Below, piece by piece: positions 14,710 to 21,308 of a DNA stretch of 25,281 bases. Under the pieces are notes generated by a model. It was not told the DNA's origin, did not search any database, and saw nothing but the letters and a program-made list of their open reading frames with translations. The translations under genes were made by a program, and so were the position numbers. Each line of letters begins with the position of its first letter. Position 1 is the stretch's first letter. Origin of the DNA: SOIA01 sp050116035 (GTDB lineage: Bacteria; Acidobacteriota; Aminicenantia; Aminicenantales; Aminicenantaceae); assembly GCA_050116035.1 (NCBI GenBank), contig JASFPJ010000007.1, forward strand, positions 1 through 25,281. The letters are read 5' to 3'.

Positions 14710-15887
14710 TTTTCCTTCTCCTCCAAATATTTAGTGTACAAAGGAGACATCTTCCTCAGTCTCTCTATAACAGGCGGAAAGACCTCAAGAAGATACTCAA
14801 TATCTTCAGAAGTCGTATCTTCAATCAAGCTGAAGACTAAAGAACCCTGAGCCAGCGCATGGTCGATTCCCATTGCCAAAAGCACATGAGACGCTTTAAG
14901 CGCCTTGGATGTGCAGGCTGAACCGCTGGAAGCGGCAATTCCCTGCATATCCAGGTTCAAGAGCATCGCTTCTCCTTCGATAAACTCGATACAGAAACTG
15001 GCATGATGCGGCAGTCGTTTCTCTGGATGACCGGTGAGAAACACATGGCCCACTCTCTGAGGAAGCTCATGAATGAGTCTATCTCTCAAGGAGCTCGCGG
15101 ATTCCGCGCGTTTCTCCATATCCCTCATGGCTATTTCCGCCGCTTGTCCCAACCCAACAATCGCGGCCACATCTTCTGTTCCGGCTCTCCGCCCTCCTTC
15201 CTGGATACCTCCGTCGATGAATGGAAGAATTCGCCTCCCCTTTTTCACGAATAAGGCAGCGGATCCTTTGGGACCGTAAAACTGATTCCCGGCCAGACTG
15301 AGAGCATCGACTCCCAAGTCAGACACATTGACAGGAACAGTCCCTACGGCTGCAACCGCGTCTGTGTGGAAAAGAACGTCGTGAGTCCGGCAGACTTCGG
15401 CAATCTCCTGAACAGGTTGAACAGTCCCCACTTCGCTGTTGGCCAGCATCACAGAAACAAGAACAGTTTCTGGGGTGATGGCTTTCTTGACTTCGTCCGG
15501 ATTCACCATGCCAAATTTATCCACGGGAACGAGGCTTGTGCTGAATCCGAGCTTTTCAAGGCTCTTGGCCGCATGGAGAACGGATTGGTGCTCGACAGCT
15601 GAAAGAACGAGATGCGTTCCCTGATTGCGCTGGGCCAGCGCCAATCCCTTGATAGCAAAATTATTTGATTCTGAACCACTGGAAGTGAAGTAAACCTCCG
15701 AAGCCTGGACATGGATGAGCTGAGCCACCTTCTCCCGGGCCTCATCTACGGCTCTAAGGGCTTCCTGGCCGAAAGAATGAAGACTCTGAGGATTGCCAAA
15801 ATTCCCCTTCAAATGGGGCAGCATCTCCTCAAGCACCTCCGGATGGAGCGGAGTGGAGGCAATATGGTCCAAATAGACTCTCTTCAT
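14706..15887 (-). CDS. NifS/IscS-like protein lacking the PLP lysine (probable pseudo-desulfurase)
   Basis: The overall sequence is a group I cysteine desulfurase of 393 aa. It has YLDHIASTPLH at the start, the TSSGSESNN loop (68-76), the PLP-stacking histidine H100, TDA with D176, the RRAGTE loop (233-238) and the persulfide cysteine C325 in SSGSACTS. However, the SxHKxxGPKG motif reads AGNQFYGPKG: N201-Q202 (codons AAT CAG, 15287-15282) replace His-Lys, so the Schiff-base lysine is absent. The usual Gln after TDAV is Ala (A179), and the substrate Arg of RFSLG is Val (V351). Normal PLP-cysteine chemistry is therefore unlikely. The start at 15887 has AGAAGG ahead; a longer frame to 15932 lacks support. 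It is coupled to the IscU-like gene. Confidence 0.85.
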   Translation of the reverse strand: MKRVYLDHIASTPLHPEVLEEMLPHLKGNFGNPQSLHSFGQEALRAVDEAREKVAQLIHVQASEVYFTSSGSESNNFAIKGLALAQRNQGTHLVLSAVEHQSVLHAAKSLEKLGFSTSLVPVDKFGMVNPDEVKKAITPETVLVSVMLANSEVGTVQPVQEIAEVCRTHDVLFHTDAVAAVGTVPVNVSDLGVDALSLAGNQFYGPKGSAALFVKKGRRILPFIDGGIQEGGRRAGTEDVAAIVGLGQAAEIAMRDMEKRAESASSLRDRLIHELPQRVGHVFLTGHPEKRLPHHASFCIEFIEGEAMLLNLDMQGIAASSGSACTSKALKASHVLLAMGIDHALAQGSLVFSLIEDTTSEDIEYLLEVFPPVIERLRKMSPLYTKYLEEKEK

Positions 15888-15956
15888 TTTAACCTTCTTT
15901 CTATCCATTTCCGCAGAAACCAAGAAAATCAATCTGATTTCTGTTCATTACTTTAG

Positions 15957-16178
15957 TTAATTAACGGCGACAACTTCCTTGACCTCTGGAATCTCTTTCT
16001 TGAGATGTCTCTCGATCCCCATCTTTAACGTCAGTTGGGACATCGGACATCCTCCGCAGGCTCCAGTCAGCTTCACTTTCACCACATCGTCATCCACATC
16101 GACTAACTCCACGTTTCCTCCATCTGCCATAAGAGCCGGACGAATCTTATCCAGAGCTTTCTCAACTTTTTCCTTCAT
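15957..16178 (-). CDS. NifU C-terminal domain (Nfu-type) Fe-S carrier
   Basis: A 73-aa stand-alone Nfu domain, opening with the family's LDKIRPALMADGGNVELVDV pattern and carrying the cluster motif CGGC (C41, C44) followed by PMSQLTL. Two copies bridge a [4Fe-4S] cluster that is handed to apo-proteins. AGGAG sits nine bases before the ATG. It lies between korB (gap 52 bases) and the NifS-like gene (gap 69 bases). A TATAAT sequence on the minus strand at 16219-16214 could be a weak internal promoter, but no -35 is visible. Confidence 0.92.
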   Translation of the reverse strand: MKEKVEKALDKIRPALMADGGNVELVDVDDDVVKVKLTGACGGCPMSQLTLKMGIERHLKKEIPEVKEVVAVN

Positions 16179-16230
16179 CGAATCATACTCCTTTCAAAAA
16201 ATTTTAACACATTATTATATCACTGAAATA

Positions 16231-17091
16231 TCATTTAAATTTTTCCATGATTTTTTCAAATCTCTCGATATCGAGATTCAGATCATTAAAAACAACAGGA
16301 TTCTCCTTATCAGGCAAAGCAAGCTCCTCATAACATGGCTTGTCCTCGACATAGATCAAACCCACTGTAATTTTTTCCTCACTCGTCAGTTTCTCCCACG
16401 CCAGCGTTCTGTTCTTAGGGTCATACTTTGGATCTTCATCGACCTGAGCGATATTCTCTCTGAACCACTGAGTGGTGATGACTTTATTATGCGTCACGCA
16501 CGGGCTCAAGACTTCAATAAAAGAAAAACCTCGGTGTGTCATTCCTTTTTCTATGAGTGAAACGAGCTGTTTCGGATTTCCTGAGAATCCCCGGGCAATA
16601 AAGGTTCCCCCAGAAGCCAGAGCTAACCGAGGACCGTTAAGAGGAAACTCTTTGGTGCCGTAGGGCGCTGAAACAGAAACATATCCCATATCGCTCGTGG
16701 GAGAAGTTTGCCCTTGAGTCAGGGCGAAGAGTCTGTTATCCACGACTAAATAAGTGAGGTCGATATTCCGCCTCAAGGCATGTATGAAATGCCCCAGCCC
16801 GATAGAATAGGCATCCCCATCTCCACTGATCCCAACCACAGAAAGAGCTGGATTCGAAAGCTTGACTCCCGAAGCAAGGGGTAAAGTCCTCCCATGGAGC
16901 GTATGAAAACCATAGGATTTGAAATGATTATTCAACCTCCCATGACAGCCAATGCCCGTCACGATGACTAATTGCTCAGGGTCGATGTCAAGCGCGACAG
17001 CCACCTTCTTCAGAGCCGCAAAGATCCCAAAAAGACCGCAGCCTCTGCACCATGTGGGATCGCTCAAATGAAAATCCTTTTCCTTCTTCAT
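16231..17091 (-). CDS. korB: 2-oxoacid:ferredoxin oxidoreductase, beta (TPP-binding) subunit
   Basis: This subunit holds thiamine pyrophosphate and the proximal [4Fe-4S] cluster of a two-subunit 2-oxoacid:ferredoxin oxidoreductase that decarboxylates a 2-oxoacid to acyl-CoA while reducing ferredoxin. Visible are WCRGCG (C15, C18), C49 (GIGCHGR) and C198 (SPCVTH) as cluster ligands, the TPP motif GDGDAYSIG...DN (90-119) and LTQGQTSPTS. The last motif resembles 2-oxoglutarate or general 2-oxoacid KorB proteins more than pyruvate-specific ones, but the substrate is uncertain. At 286 aa it is normal length. Its ATG overlaps the korA stop by four bases. Confidence 0.92.
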   Translation of the reverse strand: MKKEKDFHLSDPTWCRGCGLFGIFAALKKVAVALDIDPEQLVIVTGIGCHGRLNNHFKSYGFHTLHGRTLPLASGVKLSNPALSVVGISGDGDAYSIGLGHFIHALRRNIDLTYLVVDNRLFALTQGQTSPTSDMGYVSVSAPYGTKEFPLNGPRLALASGGTFIARGFSGNPKQLVSLIEKGMTHRGFSFIEVLSPCVTHNKVITTQWFRENIAQVDEDPKYDPKNRTLAWEKLTSEEKITVGLIYVEDKPCYEELALPDKENPVVFNDLNLDIERFEKIMEKFK

Positions 17092-18848
17092 TGAACAGTC
17101 ATATGTATTTGTGTTGATATCTCTTGCGGCCGAAAAGCTTGGCTAGAGTAATTCAAGATATTCCTTATTCTTAATGGCACCTGGACCTGGCTTCGGATCA
17201 GCTGGCTCAATTGCCCTGAAAAATTGTTCTCTACAATAAAAACTTCGTGACAGGAATCTATAAACTCTTCGACCTTTTTCCGGGTAAACGGCCAGAGGGT
17301 TCTCATCTGCATGTATTTGGCCCGGATTCCCTCTTCTTTGAGTTGGATGATGGCTTCCTGAATGGGACCAAAAGTGGACCCGAACCCGATGATACCAACC
17401 TTAGATTCCTTATCTCCCCACACTTTGGGAGGAATCAGGTCTTTGGCGGCACTCTCGAGCTTTTTCATCCTTTTCTGCATCATCCGGATTCTGTTCCCCG
17501 AATCTTCATCCCGGTACCCGTACTCATCATGCTCATTGCTCTCGACCATATGAAGTCCGTTCTTCATTCCCGGCAGTGCCCGAGGAGAGATGCCGTCAGG
17601 AGTGAACCTGTATCTTCTGTAATCCCTGATTCCTTCGAGTTGCTCCTGAGAAAGAAGTTTCCCTCTGTCAATCTTGACTTTGGTCACATCGAACTTCTTA
17701 ACCGTCCGTAAGTTCTGGCCATAATCCTGCTCTGTGAGAAGAATCACTGGACACTGGTATGCTTCAGCCAGATTAAAAGCTTTCACGGTGAAATCGAAGC
17801 ACTCTTCAATCGTGCCCGGAGTGAGCACGATGCGCGGAAATTCGCCGTGTGAACCGTAAATCCATTGACCCAAGTCAGACTGCTCGGTTTTTGTGGGCAT
17901 TCCTGTGCTCGGACCGACTCTCTGGACATGAGCTATGACAACAGGAATCTCTGCCATCCCGGCCAGAGAAAAAGCCTCCATCATCAAAGAACCTCCAGGA
18001 CCAGAGGTAGATGTCATGGTCCGCACTCCGGCGTAGGAAGCGCCAAGAGCCATATTCAACGCGGCCAGCTCATCTTCAGTCTGGACCACAAGGCCGTTAA
18101 AATCAGGAAAGTGAACGGCCAGCCATTGCCAGATTTCAGTCGCCGGACAGATTGGATATCCTGCGAAATACCGGCATCCGGCCGCCAGGGCTCCCATGGC
18201 GATGGCTTCATCCCCGGAGAGAAGAAGCCTGCCAGAGTCCTTCTTTTTCACGAGTGGATGGAGCTCCTCTGGCGTAACCATCTCTTTGGCCCTTTGGCAT
18301 CCCAATCGAAGGGCATGAATATTCTCCTGGACGATCTTTTTTCCCTTTCTCTTCAGAAAGACCTCCGAGATAATCCCTTCGATAACGCGAAAATCCAGAT
18401 TAAGTATATGGCCCAAAGCACCGAGAGCGATCATGTTTTTATAAATTTCACTCCTAAAATTCTCTCTCGCCAGCTTCCTGAGGGGGAAAATATGGTACGT
18501 CCGGCCGTCAATCCGGGAAGGGGCATCATGGGCGATTCCAATGCCATCACACAGCAGAATCCCTCCCTTCGCCATTTTATCCGCATGTTCGATAACGGCT
18601 CCGCAATCAAAAGCCATGAACACATCAATATCATCCGCTCGTCCGTGGACCTTTTCCAAGCTCGCTCGAATAGTGTAGTTAGTTGGTTCTCCTCTTATAT
18701 TCGAGGGAAAATCTCTGTATGTAGACACCCACCATCCCTCTCTCTTGAGAATCTTGGCCAGAACATTCCCTGTGAACAGGACTCCATCTCCGGCTCTACC
18801 GGCGATCATGACAGAGATATCCGTTATTTTGTTCCCTTTTTTCTTCAT
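17088..18848 (-). CDS. korA: 2-oxoacid:ferredoxin oxidoreductase, fused gamma-alpha subunit
   Basis: A 586-aa fusion. Residues about 8-190 are the gamma domain (GRAGDGVLFTGNVLA, then SNIRGEPTNY) and about 205-586 the alpha domain (pyrimidine-binding and domain II). It pairs with KorB to oxidise a 2-oxoacid with CoA and ferredoxin. The alpha signature YPITP reads YPICP here (231-235): Cys234 replaces the Thr thought to contact the substrate carboxylate. Later blocks QTEDELAALNMALGAS and TSTSGPGGSLM are intact. No separate ferredoxin-like delta subunit is seen. It is the first gene of the block, about 55 bases downstream of the predicted sigma-54 start site. The ATG has only a weak GAGA ribosome site. 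Confidence 0.92.
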   Translation of the reverse strand: MKKKGNKITDISVMIAGRAGDGVLFTGNVLAKILKREGWWVSTYRDFPSNIRGEPTNYTIRASLEKVHGRADDIDVFMAFDCGAVIEHADKMAKGGILLCDGIGIAHDAPSRIDGRTYHIFPLRKLARENFRSEIYKNMIALGALGHILNLDFRVIEGIISEVFLKRKGKKIVQENIHALRLGCQRAKEMVTPEELHPLVKKKDSGRLLLSGDEAIAMGALAAGCRYFAGYPICPATEIWQWLAVHFPDFNGLVVQTEDELAALNMALGASYAGVRTMTSTSGPGGSLMMEAFSLAGMAEIPVVIAHVQRVGPSTGMPTKTEQSDLGQWIYGSHGEFPRIVLTPGTIEECFDFTVKAFNLAEAYQCPVILLTEQDYGQNLRTVKKFDVTKVKIDRGKLLSQEQLEGIRDYRRYRFTPDGISPRALPGMKNGLHMVESNEHDEYGYRDEDSGNRIRMMQKRMKKLESAAKDLIPPKVWGDKESKVGIIGFGSTFGPIQEAIIQLKEEGIRAKYMQMRTLWPFTRKKVEEFIDSCHEVFIVENNFSGQLSQLIRSQVQVPLRIRNILNYSSQAFRPQEISTQIHMTVQ

Positions 18849-18913
18849 GGTCTCATTTCGAATCTCAAGTTGACTGAATCTTTACTCTCTTTTATTGCTT
18901 ACCTAAAATATAT

Positions 18914-18930
18914 AGCAATATCCATGCCAA
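18914..18930 (-). promoter_or_regulatory. Sigma-54 (-24/-12) promoter for the korAB-Fe-S operon
   Basis: On the minus strand the sequence reads TTGGCATGGATATTGCT. It fits the sigma-54 consensus TGGCAYG-N4-TTGCW completely, with the GG and GC dinucleotides at the required spacing. Transcription would start about 12 bases downstream, near 18903, leaving a leader of about 55 nt before korA. The next gene upstream (19061-21079) encodes a sigma-54 activator, which strengthens the call. Confidence 0.8.
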
Positions 18931-18996
18931 GTGAAAAAAAATCTTTTTCCTAATGTATGTTATTGAAATTATAAAAGATACAAATTAACAGTTAAA

Positions 18997-19039
18997 ATCT
19001 GAAACAGATGATCTGACCTTTTTTCACCGAAATATCGGT
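18997..19039. promoter_or_regulatory. Possible upstream activator-binding sites
   Basis: Three half-sites in alternating orientation lie at 18997-19015: ATCTG, CAGAT, ATCTG (ATCTGaaaCAGATgATCTG). A second inverted repeat ACCGA-AATA-TCGGT follows at 19026-19039. They lie about 70-110 bases upstream of the -24 element, the usual distance for enhancer-type sites. The second repeat has no T-run in the minus direction, so it is not a good terminator for the regulator gene. Binding by the neighbouring activator is inferred. Confidence 0.4.
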
Positions 19040-19060
19040 ATTTCTAGGCTCCAAAAAGAT

Positions 19061-21079
19061 TCAGCGGCTTTTCGGCCTTTCAATACCTAATTTTTTCATG
19101 CGGCTTTGGAGAGTGGAAGGCTTCAATCCCAATATGACAGCCGCTCCTTTTGGTCCGTAGATGGCTCCCTTTGTATACTGAAGAATCTCGAGAATATACT
19201 TTTTTTCATAGTCTTCAAGGGGAATAAGGTTTGATTTCCTTTTCTGGTCGAGAGATTGACCAAAATAGGCTTTTGGAATCTCAAAAGAGTTCCCCCTGGA
19301 AATCACGAGTCCGTGCTCGATTATATTCTGCAATTCTCTGACATTCCCAGGCCACGCATATTCCATGAACAGTTTCATGGTGTCATCACTCACTTTATCG
19401 ATTTTCTTCCCGATTCTTCTCCCCATCGAGTCTAAAAAATAGGCTGTTAAGAGAGGAATATCTTCTTTTTTTTCTCGAAGAGGGCTGATCTCAATGGAAA
19501 ACACATTCAGACGGAAGTACAAATCCTGTCTGAATCTTTTCTCGTTAACCAGGAGCATCAGGTCCCGATTCGTGGCGGCGATGAGCCTGACGTCAACTCT
19601 TATTGTTTTTGAGCTGCCGACTCTCTCGAAATCCCCATCCTGAAGTACACGAAGGAGCATCGCTTGGGTTTCAAGTGGCAGGTCTCCGATCTCATCCAGA
19701 AAAATTGTGGCATTATCGGCATATTCGAACCTGCCGATTCTCTTTGTGATGGCTCCAGTAAAGGCTCCCTTCTCGTGGCCAAAAAGTTCTGAGGTGATCA
19801 AGCCCTCTGAAAGTGCCGCGCAGTTCACCTTGACCAGGATTCTATCCTTGCGTGAACTGAGTTCATGGATGTAGCGTGCGACCAGCTCTTTCCCTGTTCC
19901 TGTTTCTCCTTCAATGAGGACCGTGGTGTCCGTAGGGGCCACCTGCTGGATGGCTTTCTTGATCTGTTGCATGGCAGGACTGACGCCGATCATTTCCTCG
20001 AAAGGATATTCGGATTTGATTTCATCTCGAAGGGCCAGAGCTTCCTGGTAATATCTGTTCTTCAGAGATTCAGTCCTTGCTTTATTCAGCCGTTCTTCTT
20101 CCAGTCTGATTCTGTCCGTCACATCCCGGAAAGTCCCTCTGTATCCGGTTATGTTTCCTTTAGAATCTTTCAAGGAAATGAGCGAGAACTCTAAAAACTG
20201 CTCTTCTCGACCGATTCGGAAAGTCAGCGAAAAATTATTCACGGCTCCCGATTCATCCACAGACTCGATAAATTTTTCCCATTCTTCTTTCTCAACGTTG
20301 AGCTCACTGATCTTCATGCCCTGACCCTGTAGTTTCTCAGGCGAGGAGTAACCCAAGAGTTCGGCACCTTTGCTATTCACTTGAAGGATGGATCCTTTTG
20401 TATCCAGTTCCAGGATTCCCATGGAAGTCGAATTGAATAGATCCATGAGTCTCCTCTTCGACTCATTCAACTGAGTGTACAGTTGAGAGTTCTGGATGGC
20501 AATGCCAACCTGAACTGAAACATCTTCAAGGAACCGGACTTTATCAACAGGAAAAAAATTCTTCTTTTCATCGGAAAGATAAAGCTCGGCAATGATTTTT
20601 CCCTGAGCTCTAACCGGAACAATCGCCACAGATTCATATCCTCTGCTCAAGCAAGCATCTCTCAAGGATCCACTGTCGATTTTTGAGTAATTGACCTTGA
20701 CCTCATCCAAAAGTTGGGGCAGAGAATTGGTGAAGAAAGACCCATTCTCCGTGATGAAAGGCCATGATTTATCCACTGCGCCCCGAGCCACATGACCACA
20801 AAGGCAATCTTTCACGGTTATCCAGTGCTCCGAATCCAAAAACTTCTTGTCCAACCCTAGATGCGCGGAGAAAGGGATGTTGCCTTTGGAATCGATCATC
20901 CGGATCGCTAGATGATGACATCCAGTGACTGACTTCAAGAGAGTGAGGATTTCATCCAGAGTTTTATTCAGATCACCCAATTGGCTGATTTTTTCTGTAA
21001 TCAGCGAATAGATTTCATACCTCCGTGAACTGTCAAAGAACAAATCGTCTTGGTTTTTCGCCGATTTTTTCTGAGCCAT
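19061..21079 (-). CDS. One-component sigma-54-dependent activator (GAF-PAS-AAA+-Fis)
   Basis: A 672-aa FhlA-like enhancer-binding protein. Residues about 20-200 form a GAF domain with conspicuous cysteines (C92, C94 in DCLCGH and C143); about 210-325 is a PAS domain; a coiled-coil linker (325-355) follows. The AAA+ core has Walker A GETGTGKE (391-398), the sigma-54-contacting GAFTGA (438-443) and Walker B IFLDEIGD (459-466). The C-terminal Fis-type helix-turn-helix ends with TLQSRMKKLGI. There is no receiver domain, so it probably senses a ligand or redox state directly. It stands directly upstream of the sigma-54 promoter of the kor operon, which it probably controls. The ligand is unknown. 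Confidence 0.92.
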   Translation of the reverse strand: MAQKKSAKNQDDLFFDSSRRYEIYSLITEKISQLGDLNKTLDEILTLLKSVTGCHHLAIRMIDSKGNIPFSAHLGLDKKFLDSEHWITVKDCLCGHVARGAVDKSWPFITENGSFFTNSLPQLLDEVKVNYSKIDSGSLRDACLSRGYESVAIVPVRAQGKIIAELYLSDEKKNFFPVDKVRFLEDVSVQVGIAIQNSQLYTQLNESKRRLMDLFNSTSMGILELDTKGSILQVNSKGAELLGYSSPEKLQGQGMKISELNVEKEEWEKFIESVDESGAVNNFSLTFRIGREEQFLEFSLISLKDSKGNITGYRGTFRDVTDRIRLEEERLNKARTESLKNRYYQEALALRDEIKSEYPFEEMIGVSPAMQQIKKAIQQVAPTDTTVLIEGETGTGKELVARYIHELSSRKDRILVKVNCAALSEGLITSELFGHEKGAFTGAITKRIGRFEYADNATIFLDEIGDLPLETQAMLLRVLQDGDFERVGSSKTIRVDVRLIAATNRDLMLLVNEKRFRQDLYFRLNVFSIEISPLREKKEDIPLLTAYFLDSMGRRIGKKIDKVSDDTMKLFMEYAWPGNVRELQNIIEHGLVISRGNSFEIPKAYFGQSLDQKRKSNLIPLEDYEKKYILEILQYTKGAIYGPKGAAVILGLKPSTLQSRMKKLGIERPKSR

Positions 21080-21145
21080 ATGTGCTTATTTGAAAGTAAG
21101 ATAAAGAATATCTAGCTTTTTACCATAAAAACGCATGAATGAGAA

Positions 21146-21300
21146 GGGTCAGGCCTCGACATTAGACATGGATAAAAGGTATCTCGCTGAGTCTCGTCTA
21201 GAAGGAAAGACAAAAGCTCGATTTCAGTTTTCAGGCATCCTCTTTGAGAAGGCCTGACTGCGTGATTTTGTGACAATGACTTATGTCGAGGCCTGATCCC
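21146..21300. repeat. REPIN/MITE-like element with inverted ends
   Basis: GGGTCAGGCCTCGACAT (21146-21162) is repeated in inverted orientation at 21283-21300, with one extra base (GGGATCAGGCCTCGACAT read on the minus strand). Weaker similarity continues inward (AG.CAT.G). A third, shorter TCAGGCCT copy occurs on the minus strand within 21249-21262. Each unit contains the palindrome AGGCCT. Paired inverted REP units of this sort are typically mobilised by Y1 (IS200-like, RAYT) transposases. No such gene is in the window and no target duplication is visible. The element fills most of the 229-base gap between the secretin stop and the regulator start and may also act as a transcription barrier. 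Confidence 0.65.
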
Positions 21301-21308
21301 AAATTCAA

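Noticed and set aside
15888..15932. Longer start for the NifS-like protein
   Set aside because: Family alignment begins at MKRVYLDH and AGAAGG precedes the ATG at 15887; the upstream part is not conserved.
17865..18953. 362-aa open frame on the plus strand
   Set aside because: Antisense to korA and crossing its sigma-54 promoter; composition is rich in Arg, His and Ser like other shadow frames, with no recognisable motif.
19026..19039. ACCGA/TCGGT hairpin as terminator of the regulator gene
   Set aside because: In the minus direction it is followed by an A-rich, not T-rich, stretch, so it does not fit an intrinsic terminator; kept only as a possible operator.
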